From Paenibacillus sp. YPG26 (lineage in GTDB: Bacteria; Bacillota; Bacilli; Paenibacillales; Paenibacillaceae), in the NCBI RefSeq assembly GCF_023704175.1, contig NZ_CP084530.1:1882001-1946000 (forward strand): a DNA stretch of 64,000 nt, in the 5' to 3' direction. Below the pieces are notes generated by a model, which saw only the letters and a program-made list of their open reading frames with translations, had not been told where the DNA came from and did no database searches. This document shows positions 36,726 to 45,003 of the stretch, one piece after another. Both the position numbers and the translations under genes were made by a program. Each line of letters starts with the position of its first letter. The stretch's first letter is position 1.

Positions 36726-39407
36726 ATGTCTACGAACAATAACAGACCGTCTTCCAGACTTTCGAGGTCGAATCCGTCTGGAGGCAGCGAGAACACAGCT
36801 AAGTCAAAGGGAACGAAGCAGAAGAAAAAGATCACGACAAAGCGTGTGCTTTGGACCATGTTTTTCACCATGGCGTTTGCAGTCATCTGTGCAATTGGCG
36901 GTTATATATTCATATCTATTAATGGTGAGAAAATTCTGAGCGAGAACCAGGATAAGCTGACGATTTATGAGACTTCGAAAGTATATGATCGCTCAGGCAA
37001 TTTAATGGGCGAGTTATCCATTACCAAGAGTGAGCCTGTAGATATCAAGCAGATTCCTAAGCTTCTGCAGGATGCTTTCATTGCAACGGAGGATAAACGG
37101 TTCATGGAGCACTCCGGTATCGATCTCTGGTCGATCGGCCGTGCAGCGGTGAAGGACATAGTCGCGCGCTCCAAAGTGGAGGGTGGAAGTACAATTACCC
37201 AACAGCTTGCGAAGAATATGTTCCTCTCGCGCGATAAGACCTTTTTCCGTAAGGCAACAGAAGTGTCCATTGCCATGGCTTTGGAGCGTAATTTCAGCAA
37301 AGACAAGATTCTCGAAATGTACCTGAACCGGATCTATTTCGGTCAAGGCTCTTATGGGATTAAAGCCGCTTCTCAGCGTTATTTCGGCGAGGGTGATTTG
37401 AATCAGCTGGAACTATGGGAAATCGCTACGCTTGCAGCGCTTCCTAAAGGCCCATCCGCCTATAATCCAGTGACGAATCCGGAGCTGTCCAAGAGCCGCC
37501 GGGGCATCGTGTTGGACCTGATGCTTGATCAGGGATATATTACGGCAGCCCAGCGTGATGAAGCGAAGAAGGTGGAGTATGATTATACACCTCCGAAGAA
37601 GAGCCAGAATTATCTCGCCTTCAAGGATTACGTGATGAAAGAGGCGGAAGCGAAGACAGGTCTGACGGAAGATCAGCTGAACCGCGGGGGTTACAAAATC
37701 TATACAACCATGGATAAGCAGGCTCAACTGGCTGTAGAGAAGGCTTTTGCAGATGACAGCAATTTTGAGCAAAGCAAGGACGACCAGCAGGTGCAGGCAG
37801 CGGTTGTCATCATGAACCACCAGAATGGCAGCTTGGTTGCTCTGCAGGGCGGGCGCGATTATGAACGCAAAGGCTTCAGCCGGGTCGAAGCCAGACGTCA
37901 GCCTGGATCGGCTTTCAAGCCAATTGTTGACTATGCGCCAGCACTGGATACGAAGAAATTCACTCCGAACTCCTTGCTCAGCAATGAGAAGCAGTGCTTC
38001 GCGAATGGAACCTATTGTCCGGGTAACCTGCACGGATATTCCAAGACGATTGGAATGGCAGCTGCCTTGGAAGAATCCGCGAATATCCCTGCAGTGTGGC
38101 TCCTGGATCAAGTGGGAGTCAAGACGGGTGTCGAGTATGCCACCAAGATGGGCATAACGATGGATCCTAATGACGCGAATCTCGCCATAGCCCTTGGGGG
38201 TCTGACCAAAGGAACGAATACACTTGAAATGGCAGAGGCCTATAGTGTATTTGCGAATGGGGGATACCATAATCCTGCCTACTCCATCAAGAGCATTGTA
38301 GGACCAGAAGGCAAGGACGTATATACCTACAATCCTCCGGAGCCAGAGTCTGTCCTAGGTTCTGACACGGCGTACTATATGACCGAGATGATGGAGAGGG
38401 TAGTTACAAGCGGAACGGGTAAGCGCGCAAGCTTGGGAGGACGTCCGGTGGCCGGCAAGACCGGAACAACCCAACACGGAATCAAAGGCCTGAACAGCAG
38501 CCGCAACCGGGATGCATGGTTCGTCGGCTACACGCCGGAATGGACTGCCTCTGTCTGGATGGGTTACGACAAGCCGGACAAAGACCATCTTCTCAAAGGA
38601 AGCAGTGGACAGTCAGCGGCACTCTTCGGCACCATCATGAAGGATGCGCTTAAGGATGTTCCAATCAAGGATTTCCCGGTCCCAAGTAACCTTCAGAAGA
38701 AGGAAGAGGAGCCTGTTCAACAGGTAAATACTACAATTAGTGGACTTGCCGGAGCCTTCAACCAGGATACGGGTACTGTACTGTTAAGCTGGAATGGAGT
38801 CGATGTGGCAAATGTGAAGTACCGCGTATATCGCAAGGAAGCTTCTGAATCCGGTTATACTCAACTGCTGGAAGCTGATTCAACGTCAGTAGAAGATGTA
38901 ACGGTAATTCCGGATACAACTTATGAATACTACGTTACTTACGTAGATCCTGCTACAGGCCTGGAAAGTGAGAAATCGGCTGTGACCCAGGTATCGACAC
39001 AGCAAGCCGCGCCGCCTGTAGTCGAACCTGAGCAACCGGATCCAGTTAATCCGGATGATAACACCACAGATCAAGGAAATAATCCGGATAACAATAATGG
39101 AAATGGAAACGGCAACGGGAACAGCAATGGTAACGGGAATGGTAATGGTAACGGCAATGGGAAAGGGAACGGAAACGGGCAAGGCGGTGATGATCAAGGG
39201 GGAGGCACTGGCCAGGAAGATCAGACAGGAGGAACCGATCAAGGTTCAGGTACTACGAACCCTGACACGACCACGCCTGGAACTACGACTCCAGGCACGA
39301 CCACACCGGGTACTACTTCTCCAGAAACGGATACTGGAGGAACCTCTAATGATTCCTCTGGAACGGATGCTGGTGCTCAGACCCAGGGTACCAATTCAGG
39401 AAGGTAA
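36726..39407 (+). CDS. ponA: Class A penicillin-binding protein (PBP1) with FnIII domain and repeat-rich tail
   Basis: Bifunctional peptidoglycan synthase. Residues 1-42 are cytosolic and basic, 43-66 span the membrane. The GT51 domain has catalytic Glu122 in ATEDKRFMEHSGID and GGSTITQQLAKN. The transpeptidase has Ser395-x-x-Lys398 (GSAFKP), a SAN motif and KTGTT near 578. A fibronectin III domain follows (about 665-765), then a low-complexity tail of Asn-Gly and Thr-Thr-Thr-Pro-Gly repeats. The only possible ribosome site, AAGGGAG, lies about 13 nt before the ATG, and no earlier in-frame start exists. It is monocistronic. Confidence 0.95.
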   Translation: MSTNNNRPSSRLSRSNPSGGSENTAKSKGTKQKKKITTKRVLWTMFFTMAFAVICAIGGYIFISINGEKILSENQDKLTIYETSKVYDRSGNLMGELSITKSEPVDIKQIPKLLQDAFIATEDKRFMEHSGIDLWSIGRAAVKDIVARSKVEGGSTITQQLAKNMFLSRDKTFFRKATEVSIAMALERNFSKDKILEMYLNRIYFGQGSYGIKAASQRYFGEGDLNQLELWEIATLAALPKGPSAYNPVTNPELSKSRRGIVLDLMLDQGYITAAQRDEAKKVEYDYTPPKKSQNYLAFKDYVMKEAEAKTGLTEDQLNRGGYKIYTTMDKQAQLAVEKAFADDSNFEQSKDDQQVQAAVVIMNHQNGSLVALQGGRDYERKGFSRVEARRQPGSAFKPIVDYAPALDTKKFTPNSLLSNEKQCFANGTYCPGNLHGYSKTIGMAAALEESANIPAVWLLDQVGVKTGVEYATKMGITMDPNDANLAIALGGLTKGTNTLEMAEAYSVFANGGYHNPAYSIKSIVGPEGKDVYTYNPPEPESVLGSDTAYYMTEMMERVVTSGTGKRASLGGRPVAGKTGTTQHGIKGLNSSRNRDAWFVGYTPEWTASVWMGYDKPDKDHLLKGSSGQSAALFGTIMKDALKDVPIKDFPVPSNLQKKEEEPVQQVNTTISGLAGAFNQDTGTVLLSWNGVDVANVKYRVYRKEASESGYTQLLEADSTSVEDVTVIPDTTYEYYVTYVDPATGLESEKSAVTQVSTQQAAPPVVEPEQPDPVNPDDNTTDQGNNPDNNNGNGNGNGNSNGNGNGNGNGNGKGNGNGQGGDDQGGGTGQEDQTGGTDQGSGTTNPDTTTPGTTTPGTTTPGTTSPETDTGGTSNDSSGTDAGAQTQGTNSGR
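39091..39182 (+). repeat. Asn-Gly codon repeat in the PBP1 tail
   Basis: Repeated 6-bp units of the type AAYGGN encode alternating Asn-Gly residues with occasional Ser or Lys. This is a flexible extracellular linker and a possible length-variable tract. Confidence 0.85.
39267..39326 (+). repeat. 15-bp degenerate repeat in the PBP1 tail
   Basis: Four consecutive 15-bp units encode TTTPG, TTTPG, TTTPG and TTSPE. Codons differ between copies, so the peptide is more conserved than the DNA. Confidence 0.85.
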
Positions 39408-39431
39408 TTCTTCAAGATACAGATAACTATG

Positions 39432-39471
39432 AGGCCCCGTGATCTAATCATATAGATCACGGGGCCTTTTC
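39432..39471 (+). terminator. Terminator after the PBP1 gene
   Basis: A perfect 15-bp stem (39432-39446 with 39453-39467), 6-nt loop, then TTTT. Confidence 0.85.
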
Positions 39472-39559
39472 TGGCATAGAAGCGTATAATTACTGATTTG
39501 GTGCGGCTTAGTGAAATATGGTAAGCTGAATGTAAGAAGAGAGTGAAAGGGTAATTTTC

Positions 39560-40120
39560 ATGAAGCGAAAATTTGGAGACCGGGCGAACTGGCGCCGTGT
39601 GACCCGGCGCCAATTCACATCACGTTATGTGGATAATGAAAATTTCACCGGTTACATTACATTGTACAGTATTCAAGCATTGAAAGAGCCGCTGTGGAAG
39701 TCTTATGGTAATCACACTTTCAGAATTGCAGACAAGGGCTATTCCTGGTTGCAGTACTATCCGAAAGGCTCTAATTTTATCGTTACAGCGATGTTTGATG
39801 ATAGACAGCAAATTATTGAATGGTATATAGATATTTGCAAAAGTCAAGGGATCACCGACCAAGGAGTACCCTGGTTCGATGATCTATACTTGGATATCGT
39901 TGTTCTCAAGAATGGAGAAGTGTTCGTGCTTGACCAGGATGAGCTGGATGAAGCCCTAACCCAAAGGCTGATCTCTCCGAGAGACTATGAGCTCGCCGCC
40001 AAGACTACCCGTGAGCTGCTTCATGCCATTGATGCCCATACCTTCCCTTTCTTTCTGATGTCGCTGGAGCATCGGCGCAGTGGGTTCCTTGAGGAGAAAG
40101 ATCATGATTCGCTCCAATAA
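39560..40120 (+). CDS. DUF402 nucleoside tri-/diphosphate phosphatase (Ntdp/YgaC-like)
   Basis: A 186-residue DUF402 protein. The family pattern is visible: LYSIQALKEPLWKSYGNHTFRI, GYSWLQYYPKG, the Asp-rich PWFDDLYLDIVVLKNGEV and VLDQDELDEAL. Characterised relatives hydrolyse nucleoside tri- and diphosphates and use the FDD/YLD acidic residues for metal binding. ATG at 39560 follows GAAAGGG. Its end overlaps the YdcF gene by 17 bp, so the two are coupled. Confidence 0.85.
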   Translation: MKRKFGDRANWRRVTRRQFTSRYVDNENFTGYITLYSIQALKEPLWKSYGNHTFRIADKGYSWLQYYPKGSNFIVTAMFDDRQQIIEWYIDICKSQGITDQGVPWFDDLYLDIVVLKNGEVFVLDQDELDEALTQRLISPRDYELAAKTTRELLHAIDAHTFPFFLMSLEHRRSGFLEEKDHDSLQ

Positions 40121-40727
40121 GCCTTATGTGCTTAACAAAATCATCCGCGGAATTATTTTGGCAGCTGTGCTTGGCTGTCTATGGCACGGATACGCATGGT
40201 ATCAGATTGGCTGCTTACCCAGTACGGAAGTCCATGGCAAGGCTGATGCTGGAATCGTGCTGGGTGCAGCCATGTGGGGGGATGTGCCCAGTCCCGGGCT
40301 TAGAGAGAGGCTTGATCAGAGTCTGAAGGAATACCGGGCGGGTTCTTTTCGGTATTTCATCGTTTCGGGAGGACTGAACGCATCGAGATCAAGATATACC
40401 GAGGCGGAAGGTATGGCTAAGTATTTAAAAGATCACGATGTTCCAGCCCAAGCGATCCTATTAGAGAATGAAGCGACCAATACTTATGAGAATCTTTTTT
40501 TCAGCAGGGAAATAATGAAGCGGTATCAACTGAACACGGCCATCATCATTACCCATACTTTTCACGGAAGGCGTGCGAAGGAAATGGCCGAATCTCTTAG
40601 TTACATAGACCCGCAGCTGAGCTTGGTAGAATCCAAGGTGCTGAAGAAAGTACCCAATCATTTTAGAGAAATATTAGCCTATAGCAAATGGACGCTGATT
40701 AAGCTGGGCATTCCTCTCTCTATATAA
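40104..40727 (+). CDS. YdcF/SanA-family (DUF218) membrane protein
   Basis: A 207-residue protein with one N-terminal helix (about 9-28) and an extracytoplasmic DUF218 domain: ADAGIVLGAAMWGDVPSPGLRERL near 43-66, FIVSGG near 80, EATNTYENLFFSREIM near 117. Family members affect envelope integrity (SanA, ElyC). The ATG at 40104 lies inside the preceding gene after GAGGAGAAAG. Adjacent PBP1 fits an envelope role, but no activity can be assigned. Confidence 0.8.
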   Translation: MIRSNKPYVLNKIIRGIILAAVLGCLWHGYAWYQIGCLPSTEVHGKADAGIVLGAAMWGDVPSPGLRERLDQSLKEYRAGSFRYFIVSGGLNASRSRYTEAEGMAKYLKDHDVPAQAILLENEATNTYENLFFSREIMKRYQLNTAIIITHTFHGRRAKEMAESLSYIDPQLSLVESKVLKKVPNHFREILAYSKWTLIKLGIPLSI

Positions 40728-40766
40728 CGTATCCAGCCATACGGCATACATTTCTATGACAAACTT

Positions 40767-40796
40767 CTAATAACCCTTGCATAGAAGGAATACAAT
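40767..40796 (+). promoter_or_regulatory. Possible sigma-E promoter of spoVK
   Basis: AATACAAT (40789-40796) resembles the sigma-E -10 (CATACAAT), with TCTAATAAC about 14-15 bp upstream as -35 region. spoVK is sigma-E-dependent in B. subtilis. The match is imperfect. Confidence 0.35.
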
Positions 40797-40841
40797 CTTA
40801 TAGTAGTTATCTGCCCCTACTCTAAGATGAGGTGATGCCGC

Positions 40842-41831
40842 ATGCAAGGGCGTGTTGTGGCCGCTGGCGGCCGTTCTGAAGAGAGGCCATCCAGACAGAT
40901 CAATATTATTCTGCGAAATAGTGATCCTCCTGTCATCTCACAGGCACTTCCTGATTCCGAACCTGCGGGGGTGTCCAAGACTGCCGGACAGCACCAGGGA
41001 GTTTTTGCCGAGATACAGAAAGAACTGGATTCATTAATTGGCCTAGAGAACATTAAGGAATTGGTATACGAAATATTCGCTTTGCTCCAGGTTAAGCAGC
41101 TGCGGACAGAGGCGGGTCTGCTGGCGGGTTCTCAAGTCTACCATATGATCTATAAAGGGAATCCCGGGACAGGCAAGACCACAGTAGCCCGAATTGTTGC
41201 CAAGATGTTTCAGAAGATGGGGGTACTAAGTAAAGGTCATTTTATTGAGGCGGAGCGCGCTGACCTTGTTGGTGAATATATCGGACATACTGCACAAAAG
41301 ACGCGCGATTTGGTTAAAAAAGCTATAGGCGGTATTCTTTTCATTGATGAAGCATACAGCCTGGCTCGCGGTGGAGAGAAGGATTTTGGTAAGGAAGCCA
41401 TTGATACATTGGTGAAGGCCATGGAGGATTACAAGGATCAATTCATACTCATCTTAGCCGGGTATTCCGGTGAAATGGAGTTTTTCCTGCACACTAATCC
41501 TGGACTTCCCTCACGCTTCCCGATTCAGATTGATTTCCCGGACTATTCCATTGATCAGTTAATTCAAATATCCGAGAGCATGGTCAAAGAACGTGATTAT
41601 ATCCTCATGCCGCAGGCGATACTCAAATTGAAGCAGCACCTCGCTGCAGAAAAGAGTGAAAGCCCTCACGCGTTCAGCAATGCCAGATATGTGAGGAATG
41701 TAATTGAGCGTTCCATCCGCCATCAGGCTGTTCGTCTATTGAATCAATATTCAAGCGGCTCTCCGGGCAAGCTTGAGCTAATGACCATACGAACCGAAGA
41801 TTTCAAATTTGACAAGATTAGTAACAAGTAG
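40842..41831 (+). CDS. spoVK: Stage V sporulation protein K (AAA ATPase, CbxX/CfqX type)
   Basis: Mother-cell AAA ATPase needed for spore maturation. The 329-residue protein has an N-terminal variable region (1-55), then LDSLIGLENIKELVYEIFAL, Walker A GNPGTGKTT near 106, Walker B ILFIDEAYSL, sensor 1 ILAGYS and the arginine-finger region LPSRFP. GATGAGGTGATG lies before the ATG. The order spoVK-hflX-ynbB-glnR-glnA matches B. subtilis. Confidence 0.92.
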   Translation: MQGRVVAAGGRSEERPSRQINIILRNSDPPVISQALPDSEPAGVSKTAGQHQGVFAEIQKELDSLIGLENIKELVYEIFALLQVKQLRTEAGLLAGSQVYHMIYKGNPGTGKTTVARIVAKMFQKMGVLSKGHFIEAERADLVGEYIGHTAQKTRDLVKKAIGGILFIDEAYSLARGGEKDFGKEAIDTLVKAMEDYKDQFILILAGYSGEMEFFLHTNPGLPSRFPIQIDFPDYSIDQLIQISESMVKERDYILMPQAILKLKQHLAAEKSESPHAFSNARYVRNVIERSIRHQAVRLLNQYSSGSPGKLELMTIRTEDFKFDKISNK

Positions 41832-41873
41832 ATCTTACACTATATCGTTGTCGCTTAAAGGGAGCAATGATCT

Positions 41874-43163
41874 ATGAGAAATTCAACCTATGAGACAAAG
41901 ACCACACTGCCGGACAAGGCAGTTCTGGTGAGTCTGGTAACAAACGAAGTTAAACGCAGTGGAATCGATCCCGAATATTCACTTAATGAGCTTGTTCAAT
42001 TGGCAGAGACCGCAGGCGTTGAGATTGCGGATGTAATTGTGCAGAACCGGGAGACACCGGATACGAGATGGTTCATTGGTAAAGGTAAGGTGGAAGAGCT
42101 TCGGGCAGCGATTGATGCAATGGGAGCCAATACCGCGATATTTGACCAGGAGCTGTCAGGTGCCCAGGTCCGCAATCTGGAAGAGACACTTGATGTCAAA
42201 ATCATCGACAGAACCCAGCTTATCCTGGATATATTCGCTCAGCGGGCCAAGACTCGTGAAGGGATCATCCAGGTTGAGCTAGCACAGCACAGTTACTTGC
42301 TGCCTCGACTCTCGGGGCATGGCAAGAACTTGTCGCGCCTTGGAGGCGGTATCGGTACCCGGGGCCCAGGGGAAAGCAAGCTGGAGACAGACCGCAGACA
42401 TATCCGGAACAGAATCAGTGAGCTGAAGGCCCAGCTTGACGAGGTAACCAAGCACCGCAAGCTGCACCGGGAACGCCGCAAAGAGAATGGAGTTGTACAG
42501 GTAGCGCTCGTGGGATACACGAATGCTGGTAAATCCACACTTCTCAAGCAGCTGACGGCTGCGGATGTGTATATTGAGAACCAGCTGTTTGCTACGCTTG
42601 ATCCGACTTCACGGGCCTTGATTCTGCCCAGCGGGAAGGAAGTCGTCTTGACAGATACCGTTGGTTTCATACAGAATCTCCCGCATGATCTTGTTGCGTC
42701 CTTCAGGGCTACGCTGGAAGAAGCTAATGAGGCGGATCTCATCCTGCATGTCGTTGATGCTTCTTCTGACACAAGGGATGAGCAGATGAAGGTTGTTGAC
42801 CGTATATTGAATGATTTGGGTGCAAGCGGGACTCCGCAGGTGGTTCTGTACAACAAGAAGGACCTTTGTACGCCTGAACAGCTGGAGCTGCTGCCGTCCG
42901 GTGAAGATCATATCAAGATTAGCGCCTATGATGAGAAGGATTTGGAGATCATCCGCGAGGTTATCCAGGACAAATTAACCGGCGAGACGGTAACTTTCCG
43001 CATTCCGGCAGCTCGCGGGGACCTAAGCTCAGTCATCTATAGAGTTGGCGATGTGATCGGGCAAGAAATTGAAGAAGACGATTTGCTGTTTGAAGTAAGA
43101 CTGAACCAAGCAGATTATGAGAAGCACGGTTACCTTTTGAAGGAATATGAAGTGCGTTCATAA
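41874..43163 (+). CDS. hflX: GTPase HflX
   Basis: Ribosome-associated GTPase that splits stalled 70S ribosomes. The 429-residue protein has the N-terminal HflX domain (DTRWFIGKGKVEEL, RTQLILDIFAQRAKTREG), the linker GGGIGTRGPGESKLETDRR, G1 GYTNAGKST near 213, G3 DTVGF and G4 NKKD. A C-terminal domain follows (about 365-429). GGGAGC lies upstream. It is 42 bp after spoVK, as in B. subtilis ynbA. Confidence 0.95.
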   Translation: MRNSTYETKTTLPDKAVLVSLVTNEVKRSGIDPEYSLNELVQLAETAGVEIADVIVQNRETPDTRWFIGKGKVEELRAAIDAMGANTAIFDQELSGAQVRNLEETLDVKIIDRTQLILDIFAQRAKTREGIIQVELAQHSYLLPRLSGHGKNLSRLGGGIGTRGPGESKLETDRRHIRNRISELKAQLDEVTKHRKLHRERRKENGVVQVALVGYTNAGKSTLLKQLTAADVYIENQLFATLDPTSRALILPSGKEVVLTDTVGFIQNLPHDLVASFRATLEEANEADLILHVVDASSDTRDEQMKVVDRILNDLGASGTPQVVLYNKKDLCTPEQLELLPSGEDHIKISAYDEKDLEIIREVIQDKLTGETVTFRIPAARGDLSSVIYRVGDVIGQEIEEDDLLFEVRLNQADYEKHGYLLKEYEVRS

Positions 43164-43214
43164 AAGGATCCGTTAAATATATTTTGCGACAGCTAATGGG
43201 ATAACGAGAGGATA

Positions 43215-44474
43215 ATGGGAATGGCCGTATTTTCAGATCAGATTATGAAATGGATGGAGCTTGCCGAGACGAAGGCGGCTTCAAGATTCAAGGCGATTGA
43301 CCGGATTGTAGATACCAACCAGTGGAAAGTCATTGAGGCTTTCAAGAAGCATCAGGTTAGTGATTTTCACTTTGCTGGTTCTACTGGATATGCCTACAAT
43401 GATCGCGGACGTGAGGTGCTTGATCTTGTATACGCAGAGGTGTTCGGAGCAGAAGCCGCATTAGTCAGACCGCATTTTGCTTCTGGAACTCATACTATTG
43501 CCACTGCCCTGTTCGGTGTTCTGAGACCAGGGGATGAGCTTTTGTATATTACAGGACGTCCGTACGATACACTTCACAAGGTAATTGGTAAGCCTGGAGA
43601 CGGTACCGGGTCTCTTGGGGACTATGGTATCCTTTATAAGGAAGCTGCGTTGCTTGATGATGGTGGTGTAGATTGGGACCTGGTATCCAGCTTAATTACA
43701 ACGGCCACTAAAGTTATCGGGATTCAGCGTTCAAGAGGATACGATTGGAGAGATTCGTTCCGGGTTGACCAAATTGAAGAGATGGTTAAGCGGGTAAAAG
43801 AAATCAAGCAGGATGTCATAGTATTCGTGGATAACTGTTACGGCGAGTTCACAGAAGATCGGGAGCCCACAGAGGTGGGCGCCGATCTTATTGCGGGATC
43901 CCTTATCAAGAATCCCGGAGGTGGTCTTGCCGAGACAGGTGGGTATATCTGCGGCAAGGCTGAATACGTCGAACTCGCTGCATACCGGCTGACGGCTCCG
44001 GGTATTGGCGGGGAAGTGGGTGCCATGCTGGGCACAACAAGAGGGATCTATCAAGGATTATTTATGGCTCCTACGATTGTTGGACAAGCCGTCAAAGGCA
44101 GCGTGATTGCAGCAGCAGTATTTGAGCAGGCTGGGTTCGAGAGCAAGCCGAAATGGGATGAACCCAGAACGGATCTGATTCAGGCTATCGCTTTCACGTC
44201 TTCAGCCCACCTAATTGCCTTTGTCCAGGGCATTCAACGCGCTGCGGCGGTGGATGGGCATGTTGTGCCCGAAGCCTGGGACATGCCCGGGTATGAACAT
44301 CCTGTGATTATGGCCGCCGGAACCTTTATCCAGGGTGGCAGCCTTGAGTTGTCTGCGGATGCGCCTATTCGCGAGCCTTTCATTGCTTATATGCAAGGTG
44401 GGCTAACCTATTCCCATGTGAAGTACGGCATACTTACAGCACTTCAAAATATGATTAATCACAATTTATTGTGA
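43215..44474 (+). CDS. ynbB: YnbB-family PLP-dependent protein (aluminium resistance / methionine gamma-lyase-like)
   Basis: A 419-residue fold-type I PLP enzyme. The Schiff-base lysine lies in AGSLIKNPGGGLAETGGY; the PLP-phosphate region is HFASGTHTIATALFG and the Asp site VFVDNCYGEF. The family is annotated as aluminium resistance protein or methionine gamma-lyase family, but the physiological reaction is unresolved. The start at 43215 (with a second ATG at 43221) follows GAGAGGAT. Its stop codon lies inside the first glnR operator. Confidence 0.9.
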   Translation: MGMAVFSDQIMKWMELAETKAASRFKAIDRIVDTNQWKVIEAFKKHQVSDFHFAGSTGYAYNDRGREVLDLVYAEVFGAEAALVRPHFASGTHTIATALFGVLRPGDELLYITGRPYDTLHKVIGKPGDGTGSLGDYGILYKEAALLDDGGVDWDLVSSLITTATKVIGIQRSRGYDWRDSFRVDQIEEMVKRVKEIKQDVIVFVDNCYGEFTEDREPTEVGADLIAGSLIKNPGGGLAETGGYICGKAEYVELAAYRLTAPGIGGEVGAMLGTTRGIYQGLFMAPTIVGQAVKGSVIAAAVFEQAGFESKPKWDEPRTDLIQAIAFTSSAHLIAFVQGIQRAAAVDGHVVPEAWDMPGYEHPVIMAAGTFIQGGSLELSADAPIREPFIAYMQGGLTYSHVKYGILTALQNMINHNLL

Positions 44475-44486
44475 GCATTCCTAACA
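44470..44486. promoter_or_regulatory. GlnR/TnrA operator 1 of glnRA
   Basis: TGTGAGCATTCCTAACA matches the GlnR/TnrA consensus TGTNA-N7-TNACA exactly. It overlaps the ynbB stop codon and lies upstream of the -35. Confidence 0.85.
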
Positions 44487-44491
44487 TGTGC

Positions 44492-44521
44492 TTGACACTG
44501 TAAGACAATATGACATAGAAT
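44492..44521 (+). promoter_or_regulatory. Sigma-A promoter of glnRA
   Basis: TTGACA (44492-44497), an 18-bp spacer, TAGAAT (44516-44521). The spacer contains operator 2, so bound GlnR would block RNA polymerase. Confidence 0.75.
44499..44515. promoter_or_regulatory. GlnR/TnrA operator 2 of glnRA
   Basis: TGTAAGACAATATGACA matches TGTNA-N7-TNACA exactly, inside the promoter spacer. It is 29 bp from operator 1 centre to centre, the two-site layout known for glnRA of B. subtilis. Confidence 0.88.
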
Positions 44522-44556
44522 GGGATTATGATTATTTAAGTGGAAGGTTGAGAGCG

Positions 44557-44970
44557 ATGGGTGATGAAATTCGTAGAAATATGGCCTTGTTTCCAATTGG
44601 GATCGTAATGAAGCTTACTGATTTGTCGGCCCGTCAGATTCGCTATTACGAGCAGCATCAGCTAATCGTGCCAGCGAGAACTTCTGGTAATCAGCGTCTC
44701 TTCTCCTTCAATGATGTCGAGCGTTTGCTCGAGATCAAAGCATTGATTGACAAAGGCGTGAATATAGCCGGGATTAAGCAGGTAATGACCCCGATGATCA
44801 AAGAGTCACAGGAAGCGACAGTAATTACGAATGACACTGAGGAGAAACGCAAGGTTCTGACGGACTCACAGCTCTATCGTATGCTCAAGCAGGAACTCGT
44901 TACAGGTGGCAAGAGACCAGGTCAGGTTTCACTGATTCAAGGAGAGTTATCACGGTTTTTCAAGCAATAA
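44557..44970 (+). CDS. glnR: GlnR, MerR-family nitrogen repressor
   Basis: Represses glnRA and other nitrogen genes when feedback-inhibited glutamine synthetase is present. The 137-residue protein matches B. subtilis GlnR: GDEIRRNMALFPIGIVMKLT, the MerR HTH LSARQIRYYEQHQLI, NQRLFSFNDVERLLEIK, and the C-terminal peptide ending LSRFFKQ that senses glutamine synthetase. The start at 44557 is set by GGAAGG upstream; an earlier in-frame start at 44488 lies inside the promoter. glnA follows 33 bp later. Confidence 0.95.
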   Translation: MGDEIRRNMALFPIGIVMKLTDLSARQIRYYEQHQLIVPARTSGNQRLFSFNDVERLLEIKALIDKGVNIAGIKQVMTPMIKESQEATVITNDTEEKRKVLTDSQLYRMLKQELVTGGKRPGQVSLIQGELSRFFKQ

Positions 44971-45003
44971 CCATATAACTTAATCACAAAGGGAGAGGGT
45001 ACA

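Noticed and set aside
37413..38270. A 285-codon minus-strand frame
   Set aside because: Antisense to the transpeptidase domain of PBP1; no start site or family motifs.
44488..44556. An earlier start for glnR
   Set aside because: This stretch contains the promoter and GlnR operator 2; the start at 44557 gives the normal GlnR length.
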